A stretch of DNA of 64,000 nucleotides from an uncultured bacterium (GCA_949294395.1 CASFGU010000029.1:23408-87407), one strand, 5' to 3'; shown: positions 1 to 7,981, counted from the first letter of the stretch. A program made the numbers and translations. Notes: generated from the sequence alone by a model not told the origin.

Positions 1-271
1 CATCAGAAAGTTCCATCGGGCGGTAGCCAAATCCCTGAATATCATCAAACCCGATATGAGCGCCGACAACTACATTTTGTTCTTTTGCTTTTAAAAGAGC
101 ATTTTTAATTGTCATAGGATCTCCTGCATGAAACCCGCAGGAAATGTTTACGGAACTTGCATAATCCAGAAGCGAAAATTCGGAATTGTTTTTGTATATC
201 CCGAAACTCTGTGCAAGGTCTATATTAAAGTCAATATTTTTTATCTGTTTTCTTTCCAAAACTTCGTGCAT
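1..271 (-). CDS. pxpA: PxpA-like (LamB/YcsF family) protein, N-terminal part only
   Basis: The gene runs off the left edge, so only the first ~90 residues are visible. They contain the family's typical start: an acidic/Asn stretch (NIDFNIDLAQSFGIYK), then SSVNISCGFHAGDP, VVGAHIGFDD and QGFGYRP. Family members form the A subunit of the ATP-dependent 5-oxoprolinase PxpABC, which opens pyroglutamate to glutamate in the cytoplasm. Usual members read NCDLGE-SFG; here the corresponding NIDLAQSFG has lost the CD-GE residues, so activity is uncertain. The ATG at 271 has only a weak upstream AAGAAAG. pxpB and pxpC cannot be seen. Family call fairly sure, exact function less so. Confidence 0.7.
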   Translation of the reverse strand, partial: MHEVLERKQIKNIDFNIDLAQSFGIYKNNSEFSLLDYASSVNISCGFHAGDPMTIKNALLKAKEQNVVVGAHIGFDDIQGFGYRPMELSD

Positions 272-453
272 AACTATCTTTCTTAATAAACTACCGTATT
301 TAATAAAATAATTATACTCACAAAATAATTTATTACCACTATCTTTACATAAATTTAACCTGCAGGCGGAAGCTGTACTGACAGTTTAATATTATTTTAC
401 GGCATGTCAAAGCAAATTTCTAGCGGAAAGCTGCCGGTTACCATATACATATT

Positions 454-481
454 AAAAGCCCCTGCAGTTGCAGGGGCTTTT
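454..481 (-). terminator. Intrinsic terminator downstream of rpsT
   Basis: Perfect 13-bp stem AAAAGCCCCTGCA / TGCAGGGGCTTTT with a two-base loop, 22 bases past the rpsT stop. The A/T ends make it usable in both directions. Confidence 0.85.
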
Positions 482-502
482 AGAAAAAGTTTTCCGGAAA
501 AA

Positions 503-772
503 CTATTTTGTCTGTAATTTATTTACAGCAATAGTTAATCTTGATTTTTTTCTGGCAGCTGTATTTTTGTGCAATATGCCTTTTCCTACAGCTTTGTCGC
601 ACAGCTGGTAAGCTTTAGAAAGTGCTGAGTTTAAAGCTTCTTTATCTTCGCCTTTAGCAAGTTCAAGAACTTTTTTTACGGCTGTTTTGATAGAAGTTTT
701 GAACGCTACATTTCTAACTCTGTTTTTCTCAGCTATGAGAACTCTTTTTTTTGCAGATTTAATATTTGCCAT
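503..772 (-). CDS. rpsT: 30S ribosomal protein S20
   Basis: Complete 89-residue S20, a primary binder of the 5' domain of 16S rRNA in the small subunit. It starts MANIKSAKKRVLIAEKNR, is rich in Lys/Arg and Ala, and keeps the family helix KGILHKNTAARKKSRL near the C-terminus; the length is normal. The start ATG at 772 is preceded by AAGGAAAACAACA, an acceptable ribosome binding site. It stands alone, with its own terminator downstream and a repeat element upstream at 885-1520. No partner genes share its transcript. Confidence 0.97.
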   Translation of the reverse strand: MANIKSAKKRVLIAEKNRVRNVAFKTSIKTAVKKVLELAKGEDKEALNSALSKAYQLCDKAVGKGILHKNTAARKKSRLTIAVNKLQTK

Positions 773-884
773 TGTTGTTTTCCTTTTCTAAGTCTTGCGG
801 TGCTTAATGACGGCACCTTACTTGAGGATGTGAGTATTTGTATATTAAATAAAAAAAACTTTATTTTCAATAGGTTTGTTAAAA

Positions 885-1520
885 TTATTACATAAGGGAA
901 TAGACTAGTGTGCAAATGGCACTAGTCTATTTTATATATGGGGCTTATGCAGCCCCATACCCTGCACTGACATTCTTTTTCTTTTCCTCGCAAAAAAGAA
1001 AAAGAATGTCAGCCAAGAAAAAGAAACCCGCTATAAAATAGCGCTGCGAAGCAGCGCAAGACCGAATGGATGTCGTTGTAAAAACTTCTGTCATCCTGAA
1101 TTTAGTTGACTACTTTTGCCGAAATCTTTGATTTCGTGCAAAATGTCTGGTTTTCCACAGGAGCTCAACAGAGATTCTGAAACAAGTTCAGAATGACATG
1201 TTGGACAGAAGTTTTTACAACCATTGAGCCTCACTATTGCACTTCGTGCACGTTCGGCAACCTGCCTACGGCAGGTCTTGTGTGCGTGTGCGTAAGCACG
1301 ATAGCACACCTTAAAAGGTTGAAGGCTTTGCCTTCAACTACTTCCATTTGATTCCGCGGCGCGCAGCGACGCTGTAAACGATTGCGTTTTTCTCTTTCTT
1401 TGGTTCGTTTCTTTCTCTTTTAATCGCAATAAAAGAGAAAGAAATGAACATATAAAATAAAATTTATAAAGGGAATAGACTAGTTCCATTTGCATACTAG
1501 TCTATTCCCTTATGTAATAA
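885..1520. repeat. Mosaic nested-palindrome element 1 with 46-bp terminal inverted repeats
   Basis: Non-coding block filling the spacer between rpsT and the GH57 gene. Its ends (885-930 and 1475-1520) are inverted copies of each other with two mismatches, and each end is also a hairpin (AATAGACTAGTG ... CACTAGTCTATT). Inside are more nested inverted pairs: 970-1013 (ACATTC..TTTTCTTTT hairpin), GTTGTAAAAACTTCTGTC at 1074-1091 pairing with 1204-1221, a CATCCTGAATTTAG / CAAGTTCAGAATG repeat, and a T/C-rich hairpin near 1395-1450. The same modules occur in the same order, inverted, at 49779-50510. Short open frames inside look accidental. No transposase. Confidence 0.8.
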
Positions 1521-1674
1521 GAATATACATTTTATATTTTAACTTTTGTAACATTATTCACAAGAATTAGTTCTGAAGGATTATATTTTTAACCCGGTTG
1601 TGCTATATATTAAAATAACAGAATTGGATTATAGTTATATAATAATTCAAGTTAAGAGAGATATGGAGGCGCAA

Positions 1675-3396
1675 ATGTCAGTAGGACAATTCGTATTTAT
1701 GTTACACAGCCATCTTCCTTACTATAGAATGGCAGGCATGTGGCCTTTCGGGGAAGAAAACCTTTATGAATGTATGGCGGAAACCTACGTTCCTTTGTTG
1801 AACGCTATTTCCGAACTGTATGAAGAAGGAATTAAAGCAAAGCTAACTGTCGGTATTACACCGATTCTGGCAGAGCAGCTTAATGATGAACACCTCAAGC
1901 ATGGTTTTGTCAAATATCTTGACTCAAGAATTGCTCAGGTCGCAAAAGACCTTGAGCGCTATCCTGATCCGAAAGTAGCTCATTCACAGCACTTGAAATA
2001 TCTGGCAAAATACTATTTTGACTGGTTTAATCATATTAAAGATTCTTATGTAAACAAATACGGAATGGACTTAATCGGAGAATTTAAAAAGTATCAGGAT
2101 TTAGGCTGTATTGAAATTACAACCTCCGGTGCTACTCACGGTTTCTCTCCGCTTCTGGCAACAGACAGCAACCTTAATGCTCAGTTTAAAGTAGGTGCGG
2201 ATACTACAAAACGCCTTTTCGGCAGAAAAGCAAAAGGCTGCTGGCTTCCTGAATGTGCTTACAGGCAGGGGTATGAATATGTTGGAAAAGACGGTAAAAA
2301 ACACTGGAGACCGGCTATTGAAGTTACTCTTCAAAATAACGACATTGAATACTTCTTTACAGAATCTCATGTAATTGAAGGCGGAAATTCAATCGGTAAC
2401 AGACGTGTTATCGGGGTTTACGGTAATATTGAATACATACCGCTCCCTGAACGTCCTGCTACAGGTTATGATACTTATTCAGCTTACTGGCTCCCTGACG
2501 CACAGGTTGCCGTTATGGGCAGAAATGACAGAGCCGGCTATCAGGTCTGGTCGGCTGCTGACGGATACCCTGGCGACGGCTGCTTCCGTGAATTCCACAA
2601 AAAAGACGACAAGTCCGGTATGCACTACTGGAGAATTACTTCCCCTACAACCGATTTAGGAGATAAAATGCTCTATGATCCGGTGCTTGCTTTGAATAAA
2701 ATAAATGAAAACTCAGACCACTATACAACATTAATCTACCATCTGTTGAACGATTACAAAAAATCTCACAACGGTAAAGAAGGGCTTGTAATGGTATCAT
2801 TTGATACAGAGCTTTTCGGACACTGGTGGTTTGAAGGTGTTGAATTCATCAAACAGGTTATCAGAAAGTTCAACACATACCTTCCGGAAGTTGAAAGAAT
2901 GACTGCAGGGGAATATCTCCATGCTCACCCGCCGACAGAAGCTATTCAAATTCCTGAAAGCTCTTGGGGACAGGGCGGTCACTTCTACGTCTGGAACAAT
3001 CATTTAACTGAATGGATGTGGCCTATTATTCACGCATGTGAAAAACGTATCAACAGAATTGCGGATAAATATCCGGAAATTCCTGAAGATAAGCTTTTAC
3101 ATAGAGCGCTTAATCAGATGGCAAGAGAAAATTTGTTATTGCAAAGTTCTGACTGGCCGTTCCTGATTACAACATGGCAGGCAAAAGATTACGCAACAGA
3201 CAGGTTCAGAGAACATGTTGACAGATTTGAAAAAATCTGCGATATGATTGAAAGCGGTAATATTGACGATGCTGAATTAAAGAAAATCGAAAGCATTGAC
3301 AACTGCTTCCCTGTAATTGACTACAGAGTATATCAGTCAATTGAGGAAGGCGTAATTCCGCAGCAGTCCGCAAAACTCGCTCCGCTGTATACTTAA
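1675..3396 (+). CDS. GH57 alpha-glucan branching enzyme-like glycoside hydrolase
   Basis: A 573-residue cytoplasmic enzyme of glycoside hydrolase family 57, of the type that makes alpha-1,6 branches in glycogen. It begins FVFMLHSHLPYYRMAG (family motif HSHLPY). The nucleophile region is GCWLPECAYRQGYE (Glu) and the acid/base region is MVSFDTELFGHWWFEG (Asp). The length fits the branching-enzyme subgroup with its C-terminal helical domain. The ATG at 1675 was chosen over upstream starts because GGAGG at 1665-1669 lies five bases before it. It is followed by a terminator and stands alone. A GH77 glucanotransferase at 45686 suggests glycogen turnover. A GH57 amylase is the alternative. Confidence 0.85.
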   Translation: MSVGQFVFMLHSHLPYYRMAGMWPFGEENLYECMAETYVPLLNAISELYEEGIKAKLTVGITPILAEQLNDEHLKHGFVKYLDSRIAQVAKDLERYPDPKVAHSQHLKYLAKYYFDWFNHIKDSYVNKYGMDLIGEFKKYQDLGCIEITTSGATHGFSPLLATDSNLNAQFKVGADTTKRLFGRKAKGCWLPECAYRQGYEYVGKDGKKHWRPAIEVTLQNNDIEYFFTESHVIEGGNSIGNRRVIGVYGNIEYIPLPERPATGYDTYSAYWLPDAQVAVMGRNDRAGYQVWSAADGYPGDGCFREFHKKDDKSGMHYWRITSPTTDLGDKMLYDPVLALNKINENSDHYTTLIYHLLNDYKKSHNGKEGLVMVSFDTELFGHWWFEGVEFIKQVIRKFNTYLPEVERMTAGEYLHAHPPTEAIQIPESSWGQGGHFYVWNNHLTEWMWPIIHACEKRINRIADKYPEIPEDKLLHRALNQMARENLLLQSSDWPFLITTWQAKDYATDRFREHVDRFEKICDMIESGNIDDAELKKIESIDNCFPVIDYRVYQSIEEGVIPQQSAKLAPLYT

Positions 3397-3420
3397 GTGA
3401 ATTTAGATACTAAAGAAAAA

Positions 3421-3447
3421 GGTTCGGTTATAATCGAACCTTTTTTA
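3421..3447 (+). terminator. Intrinsic terminator after the GH57 gene
   Basis: Stem GGTTCG / CGAACC followed by TTTTTT, 25 bases after the stop codon. Confidence 0.85.
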
Positions 3448-3475
3448 TTGCTTATTATCATTTCAATCAATAAAA

Positions 3476-4156
3476 TTAAGCAATCGTCATAAATCCTGAT
3501 TTTTGAATAAATTGGGGAAAATTTTCTCTTATATAATCAACGGTTTTGCTGCTGATTTCAGGATTATGATCAGATGCAAAAACGAGTTTTTCAAATTTGC
3601 CATTTAGCCCGAGTTGAGAGGCAAATTCTGAATTGTACCTGACGACAGCATTGCTTCCGTAATCAGCAAATCCTAACCATGGATCAATTACAATAATTTT
3701 TTGCAAATCCTGATTTTTGTACGCAATAAAATTTTTGGCCGGCGGATTAACTATTAACACGGCATGGTCAATATTTTTTAAATGGCCTGTCATGATTTTA
3801 GCTTTGACAGCCTTAATACCGTTTGCAGCAAGAATAAGTTCAGCAAGTTTTGTATAATCCGCACAGTTGATATTTTTATATTTTTTCATATTTTCAACGA
3901 AACGTTTGTAGAAATTCAGAGGTTCTGATGTTTCGTAGAGTTTCCAGGCATCGTCGCGTATGGCTCTGTTTTCATACTGTTTGCGTTTATAGAAGCGGAT
4001 AAATCTATCCTGACTTTGAGCATGAGGAAGCGTTTCAACTTTAGTGCCTGAAATAGCTGGAAATTCTTTCGATATAATCCTGCAAACTTTATCAGCATCC
4101 CTTATTATTTTATTTGAGCCGAAAGCCGGCTGGTAAGATACACTACTTACTTCCAT
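3476..4156 (-). CDS. Hypothetical protein with a papain/transglutaminase-like Cys-His-Asp pattern
   Basis: About 226 residues, no signal peptide or membrane segment. Not recognised by name. The middle contains NCADYTKLAELIL, then DHAVLIVNPP and IVIDPWLGFADYG, spaced like the Cys, His and Asp of transglutaminase-like or papain-fold cysteine peptidases; that is inference from motif order only. The start is set at ATG 4156 (MEVSSVSYQPAFGSN) because its QPAFGS resembles the start of other small proteins in this window; the ATG at 4180 has no better ribosome binding site. The gene stands alone between the GH57 terminator and tRNA-Asp. Function unknown. Confidence 0.6.
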   Translation of the reverse strand: MEVSSVSYQPAFGSNKIIRDADKVCRIISKEFPAISGTKVETLPHAQSQDRFIRFYKRKQYENRAIRDDAWKLYETSEPLNFYKRFVENMKKYKNINCADYTKLAELILAANGIKAVKAKIMTGHLKNIDHAVLIVNPPAKNFIAYKNQDLQKIIVIDPWLGFADYGSNAVVRYNSEFASQLGLNGKFEKLVFASDHNPEISSKTVDYIRENFPQFIQKSGFMTIA

Positions 4157-4221
4157 ATTTCTGATAAAACATCTGAACAAGAAAAATTGCCTTAAAAGAA
4201 AAATTTTTTATAATAAAACTC

Positions 4222-4250
4222 TTGCAAAAAAAAATTCAGCAATATATAAT
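4222..4250 (+). promoter_or_regulatory. Promoter of tRNA-Asp
   Basis: TTGCAA, 17-base spacer, TATAAT; predicted start ~27 bases before the tRNA. The TTGCAA -35 recurs at the two pilin promoters near 53.9 and 63.1 kb. Confidence 0.7.
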
Positions 4251-4283
4251 AATAAATGTCGAAAGGCAAAGAAAACAGCATAA

Positions 4284-4361
4284 GGGAGCGTAGCTCAGTT
4301 TGGTTAGAGCGCATGCCTGTCACGCATGAGGTCGCGAGTTCGAGCCTCGTCGTTCCCGCCA
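4284..4361 (+). tRNA. tRNA-Asp (GTC)
   Basis: Full cloverleaf: acceptor GGGAGCG / CGTTCCC with one G-T pair, D arm GCTC/GAGC, anticodon stem CATGC/GCATG with loop CTGTCAC (anticodon GTC), and T arm with loop TTCGAGC. Discriminator G and CCA are encoded. The last 22 bases of this locus are repeated at 4552-4573. Confidence 0.97.
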
Positions 4362-4370
4362 TTTTTGAAA

Positions 4371-4397
4371 AACTCCACATTATGTGGAGTTTTTTTG
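4371..4397 (+). terminator. Terminator after tRNA-Asp
   Basis: Stem AACTCCACA / TGTGGAGTT followed by a run of Ts. Confidence 0.85.
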
Positions 4398-4551
4398 TTT
4401 TATGTTTTGGATGATTAGAGGCGAGAACTCCACAAAGCAAAGCTTTGTTTTAGAGTTCGGCGCGAGCGAGCTGAGGCTGGAGAGTTTTTGCGTTGTGTTG
4501 AAAACACAACAGCAAAACTCGGAATTGCCGTTATACGCGAGCGAGCAAGAC

Positions 4552-4573
4552 AGCCTCGTCGTTCCCGCCATTT
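4552..4573. repeat. Duplicate of the tRNA-Asp 3' end (possible att remnant)
   Basis: A 22-base stretch identical to 4343-4364, which covers the tRNA-Asp T arm, acceptor 3' side, CCA and three Ts. Only this part is copied, so it cannot fold as a tRNA. A tRNA 3' end plus a nearby direct repeat is the classic signature of integrase attachment sites. The ~190 bp between the copies holds no integrase, only short GC-richer palindromic DNA in which CGCGAGCGAGC occurs twice. Confidence 0.7.
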
Positions 4574-4578
4574 AAATT

Positions 4579-4605
4579 AAGAGCCTTTTAAGAGGCTCTT
4601 TTTTA
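4579..4605 (+). terminator. Terminator-like hairpin
   Basis: Stem AAGAGCC / GGCTCTT followed by TTTT, directly after the duplicated tRNA end. No gene feeds it except possible read-through from tRNA-Asp. The remaining bases to 4833 show nothing recognisable. Confidence 0.7.
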
Positions 4606-4833
4606 ATAGCAGAATGCCAGTGGCGAGAACCGCAGATTGCGAGTTCAGCGGATGTATTAAACCAGACATTTCAATCCTGTACGGTTAAAATGATTTTACC
4701 CCTTAAAGTGGCTTTGTGTTTAGGTTCTGACCTGCCGGAAGTGTCCGAAAAAATCAAACCATGTGTTCTTTTACATTGAGAAAAACAAACATGAAATTGA
4801 AAAGATGCCAAACTGACAAAGCAAGAATATTAT

Positions 4834-5283
4834 TTAAAAAAATTCAGGTGCTTCACTAAAATGTCTAGTATCACCTTCATCTAATTTAGAGTTTTTATAT
4901 ATGTCATCTAATTCTGTCCGTACCTGTTTTTTATCAGTAAAATTTCTAATGATTAATTTTATCGAATCTAAAATTCTGTTGCCTGTACTGGTATTTTTCT
5001 TTGAAACAAAAGGGGATTGATTATGTAAAAAATCTTTTTCTATATCATTTACATATAAACTTGTCTTTAGATATTCATCCGTGTTATGTGGGCAACGATA
5101 AGAAACTATGCTTATAGTATCATTTTTCCCATCATTTAAAATAGTTTTTACAGAATTTAAAAATTTAACATCACAAGTTTTTTTAGCATGATCAAAAGCA
5201 TCTCTCAAAGTATTATTCGGAACTAATTTTGACGAAAAAGTTGGATTCGTGTTATTGCTAGCTTTAATTGATTGAATATTCAT
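4834..5283 (-). CDS. Hypothetical protein with N-terminal F-x-S motif
   Basis: 149 residues, unrecognised. It starts MNIQSIKASNNTNPTFSSK, a disordered-looking Asn/Ser-rich start with a short TFSSK motif shared in style with neighbours (3476, 6845, 51139). No signal peptide, membrane helix or catalytic motif is visible; the rest is charged and probably helical. The start has a good AAGGAG seven bases upstream. Divergent from the zeta-toxin-like gene, with ~110 bases between. Function unknown. Confidence 0.65.
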   Translation of the reverse strand: MNIQSIKASNNTNPTFSSKLVPNNTLRDAFDHAKKTCDVKFLNSVKTILNDGKNDTISIVSYRCPHNTDEYLKTSLYVNDIEKDFLHNQSPFVSKKNTSTGNRILDSIKLIIRNFTDKKQVRTELDDIYKNSKLDEGDTRHFSEAPEFF

Positions 5284-5397
5284 TTTTATACTCCTTAAAT
5301 ATTATATTAATAACATAAAAATAAAATTTTGCTAATTTATAAATATATTTCTTGCTTTATTGTTACAAAATTTATATTTTTATGCTATTTTCATTTT

Positions 5398-5982
5398 ATG
5401 CAAAATAAAATTTTATACATAATTGCAGGTGCAAACGGCAGCGGGAAAAGTACCTTAGCAAGTGAACTTTTACCGTCAGAAAATTTAGATTTTTTAAATG
5501 CGGATGAAGTTGCAAAAGAAATCTGTCCTGAAAATATAGAAAGTGTAAAAATAAAAGCAGGCAAAATTGTTTTGGAAAGACTTGAAAAATTGCTAAACAG
5601 CCAAAAATCTTTCGCAATAGAAACGACTTTAGCCGGTAAAAACCATATAAAAACTATTCAAAAAGCCAAAAATTTAGGTTATTATACAGTTTTAATTTAT
5701 TCTTATCTCGATAGTCCGATTTTATGCGAAAACAGAATTAAAATCAGAGTATTAAATGGCGGACACAATATTCCAAAAAATGACATAATAAGAAGATTTT
5801 ACAGAAGTAAAGAAAACTTCTGGAATACATATAAAGACCTGGTTGATGAATGGAATTTGTTCTATAACGGTACATCAGAGTATATTTTAGTTGCTCAATC
5901 CAGTGAAAGTAAGATTGAAATATACAACGAAAATTTGTATAATAAATTTATAAAGGATTTAAATAATGACAAAGTTATCTGA
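5398..5982 (+). CDS. Zeta-toxin family P-loop kinase
   Basis: 194-residue P-loop protein. Walker A GANGSGKST lies at residues ~11-19, followed by FLNADEVAKEI (the DxD-like substrate region of zeta toxins), AIETTLAGK (conserved E-TTLAG) and a C-terminal RRFYRSKENFW basic helix. The family phosphorylates nucleotide-sugar precursors such as UDP-N-acetylglucosamine and can poison cell-wall synthesis; many chromosomal members are of unproven toxicity. Start at ATG 5398 because the motif follows directly; the ribosome binding site is weak. Its end overlaps a 54-residue gene by 17 bases, a typical toxin-antitoxin arrangement, here toxin first. Confidence 0.85.
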   Translation: MQNKILYIIAGANGSGKSTLASELLPSENLDFLNADEVAKEICPENIESVKIKAGKIVLERLEKLLNSQKSFAIETTLAGKNHIKTIQKAKNLGYYTVLIYSYLDSPILCENRIKIRVLNGGHNIPKNDIIRRFYRSKENFWNTYKDLVDEWNLFYNGTSEYILVAQSSESKIEIYNENLYNKFIKDLNNDKVI

Positions 5983-6130
5983 AAAACTGTTAATACTCGG
6001 TAACAGGGCTATAAAAAAAGCTCAGGAAAATAACCATAAAAAAGGTATCCCAAATGTTTATTGCATAAACGGTAAAATTATTTTTGAACTGCCGAATGGG
6101 GAAATTACAACAAAATACAGTTTTTCATAA
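5966..6130 (+). CDS. Small protein overlapping the zeta-toxin gene, candidate antitoxin
   Basis: 54 residues, beginning MTKLSEKLLILGNRAIKKA and ending EITTKYSFS. It reads in a different frame from the upstream kinase and overlaps it by 17 bases, so translation is probably coupled; AAGGA lies about eight bases before its ATG. The N-terminal half is a basic amphipathic helix, while the C-terminal half (GIPNVYCINGKIIFELPNG) looks like a short beta hairpin. Such small partners commonly sit beside zeta-like kinases, but I cannot assign a family, so antitoxin is inference from position. Confidence 0.7.
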   Translation: MTKLSEKLLILGNRAIKKAQENNHKKGIPNVYCINGKIIFELPNGEITTKYSFS

Positions 6131-6259
6131 ATAGTTAAAACTTCTGTAATTTATTATCAAACCGACAGTTACTTTACATTTGGAGTGGAGCTACCTCAAC
6201 ATTACCCCAAAGTAGTTAAACCATCTGGAACAAAAAATCAAACCTGCATTTTTTTTTCA

Positions 6260-6382
6260 GCGGATTTGCGGACGGATTGCGTCATCGTAGTGAACTAATC
6301 CGTCCGGATAGCGAACAGATTGAGCCGGCTGAGCCGATAGGCTCTAAGGCGAAATTCTGTTCGCGTGGAGTAAATCCAAGAC
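6260..6382. repeat. Structured intergenic repeat (GCGGATTTGCGGACGG family)
   Basis: Lies in the 380-bp gene-free stretch 6131-6512. It opens GCGGATTTGCGGACGG and closes GCGTGGAGTAAATCCAAGAC, with an inner hairpin CGGACGGATT / AATCCGTCCG. A second copy with a different middle is at 50064-50166, where it runs into an 11-base G tract. Nothing else is seen in this spacer. Confidence 0.65.
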
Positions 6383-6512
6383 GAGCCTCGTTGGACTTTT
6401 TTGTTCGGATTGATTTGTACGGATAGATAGATTATTTTTGTAAAGTTTATACAGTATAGGGTTATAATAAAAACTGCTGAAAGATTTTTTGACAGTTATA
6501 ATCCACATTGCA

Positions 6513-6773
6513 TTATTTATTTCGGGTTTTTATATAGGTGCAGGTGCCGGCGATTGCGGCAAGGGTGCTGTTAACAAACAGTGAGTTCTTGACCGGAGAT
6601 TTAAAGAACGTGATTTTTCTGCACACAAAATCTAGCCCGACGCCAAAGCCAAGCCAGGCTCCTGCTGTTTTCAAGCTCTCCTGCACCGGACTTTGTAATC
6701 TGTGTGTTGGTTTAATTCCGGCGGGCAAATTTTTTCTATTGTTGTGAGTAAATTGTATATTCTGCACTTTCAT
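6513..6773 (-). CDS. Small hypothetical membrane-associated protein
   Basis: 86 residues, unrecognised. After a polar start MKVQNIQFTHNNRKNLP there are two hydrophobic, glycine/alanine-rich stretches (AGAWLGFGVGLDFV at ~37-50 and STLAAIAGTCTYI at ~68-80) that could span or line a membrane as a helical hairpin. GGAG seven bases before the ATG supports the start. The gene lies downstream of 6845-7408 on the same strand, and a G8 tract sits between them, ~41 bases before this start. Function unknown. Confidence 0.6.
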   Translation of the reverse strand: MKVQNIQFTHNNRKNLPAGIKPTHRLQSPVQESLKTAGAWLGFGVGLDFVCRKITFFKSPVKNSLFVNSTLAAIAGTCTYIKTRNK

Positions 6774-6813
6774 AATTTTCTCCGGAGGGTAAAAGATACA
6801 TCTGTAAATTGAG

Positions 6814-6821
6814 CCCCCCCC
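6814..6821 (-). repeat. G8 homopolymer tract upstream of a small gene
   Basis: Eight Gs on the minus strand in the 71-base gap between two co-directional genes, in the context GAG(G)nCTC, similar to the G12 tracts in the two pilin loci. Long G runs are rare in DNA this AT-rich. Confidence 0.6.
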
Positions 6822-6844
6822 TCACAATAATTTATGTTAATATA

Positions 6845-7408
6845 TCAAACTATTTCGTCAAGCTTGTTGATTTTTACTCTGTCAAACCCTAACTCAAGGA
6901 GTTTTTTAGAATCTTTTTCTCCGCTTTTTATAAGACGGTCTATATCAAAATTTGAAATAATCCATTCGTCATTTTTTGAGTGGTAACCAATTTTATGCAC
7001 TGTATCCCCGCCTTTTAGTTCCGAAAAAGGTATTTTATGTTCTTTTAAAAACCGCATAAAATTGTTGTAACCAATCAGGCTTTCTCTGCTGTAGCTTCTG
7101 GCGCCGACAAGTATTCCCTGTAAATACTGGCAGCTCAAATCCATACTGTTTTTTATTTTTTCAAAGATTTGCGGCAGAAATTTTTTATTAGAACTCAGTT
7201 CCGGAATTATGTGCATTAAAAATACATTTTCTCCATCTGTAAGCCCGAGCGCAGTGCAGTCCATAATCCGGTCAGTTTTTGCAGAAAGCCCCTTTTTTGC
7301 CCCTTCAGGACTCCAGTTTGATACGTTGTTGAGTATGTCAAGGGTCATCCTGCGAAAGCTGTCAGATGATACCGGTCTTATTGATGAGGTAAATGATATA
7401 TCAGTCAT
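6845..7408 (-). CDS. Hypothetical protein (MTDISFTSSIRP start)
   Basis: 187 residues, unrecognised. The start MTDISFTSSIRPVSSDSF carries the F-x-S motif seen in other small genes here. The body has alternating helical and strand-like segments, with ENVFLMHIIPELSSNKKF and QGILVGARSYSRESL resembling the core of a compact alpha/beta domain. No signal peptide or membrane helix. AAAGGA precedes the ATG. It is followed by the 86-residue gene at 6513 and preceded by the 113-residue gene at 7455, all on the minus strand and possibly one transcript. Function unknown. Confidence 0.65.
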   Translation of the reverse strand: MTDISFTSSIRPVSSDSFRRMTLDILNNVSNWSPEGAKKGLSAKTDRIMDCTALGLTDGENVFLMHIIPELSSNKKFLPQIFEKIKNSMDLSCQYLQGILVGARSYSRESLIGYNNFMRFLKEHKIPFSELKGGDTVHKIGYHSKNDEWIISNFDIDRLIKSGEKDSKKLLELGFDRVKINKLDEIV

Positions 7409-7454
7409 AAAAAATCCTTTCTCTTTTGTAAGTTTTGTGAAAGGATTTTTTTGC

Positions 7455-7796
7455 CTAATATAAACCTAAGAGTTTAAATTTATTTAATTTTGCTATCTGT
7501 TCGGCTCCTGTCATATTCTGTGCCTGAATTGCTGTGTCCTTAGCCGCATCGGAAGAAGAAGCTGCTTCTGCTTTTGAACTTTCTTCAACTCCGCTTACAA
7601 ACTGCACCTGAGAAGCTGCCTGTGCCTGCTCTGCTTTTTTTTCGTTGCGAGCCTGCTCAAGCTTTGCTTTATCTGTACTTTTGTCCCCGGTTGGTTCTAT
7701 CCCGAGTGCTCTTAATTCTCTCATAATCCTTTGATGTTCAGGATCTATATAAACCTGTGCATTCATTGCTCCCAGTGACGAGATATTCATTGACAT
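7455..7796 (-). CDS. Hypothetical Ala/Gln/Ser-rich protein
   Basis: 113 residues. An N-terminal part (MSMNISSLGAMNAQVYIDPEH, then IMRELRALGIEPTGD) is followed by a charged coiled-coil-like stretch and a low-complexity Ala/Ser/Gln segment (EESSKAEAASSSDAAKD) before a short hydrophobic end. No signal peptide. GAGGAG lies upstream of the start. The composition resembles the 444-residue protein at 8429, which also uses Q/A-rich linkers. No family recognised; probably disordered in large part. Confidence 0.65.
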   Translation of the reverse strand: MSMNISSLGAMNAQVYIDPEHQRIMRELRALGIEPTGDKSTDKAKLEQARNEKKAEQAQAASQVQFVSGVEESSKAEAASSSDAAKDTAIQAQNMTGAEQIAKLNKFKLLGLY

Positions 7797-7882
7797 AAAA
7801 CTTAGCTCCTCTACTTACTATATATTTAGTATATACCACAATATATATAATTTATAACATGCTGTTAAGTTTTGTAAATAAA

Positions 7883-7904
7883 AAGCCGGTTTTTAAACCG
7901 GCTT
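7883..7904 (-). terminator. Terminator of the 58-residue gene
   Basis: Stem AAGCCGGTTT / AACCGGCTT followed on the minus strand by TTTATTT. Confidence 0.8.
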
Positions 7905-7981
7905 ATGTATATTCCTAAATTCCTTTTTCCTATATTTCCAACGTTCCTTTTTTCCTTTTAATCCTTTTTTCCAACGACATT

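Noticed and set aside
1091..1309. Open frame on the minus strand inside the first mosaic repeat element
   Set aside because: Made of repeat palindromes, no ribosome binding site, no coding character.
2101..2370. Minus-strand frames within the GH57 gene and similar antisense frames throughout
   Set aside because: They are shadows of well-supported genes, without start signals.
4552..4573. Second tRNA gene
   Set aside because: Only the 3' end of tRNA-Asp is copied; no anticodon arm, D arm or 5' acceptor strand.
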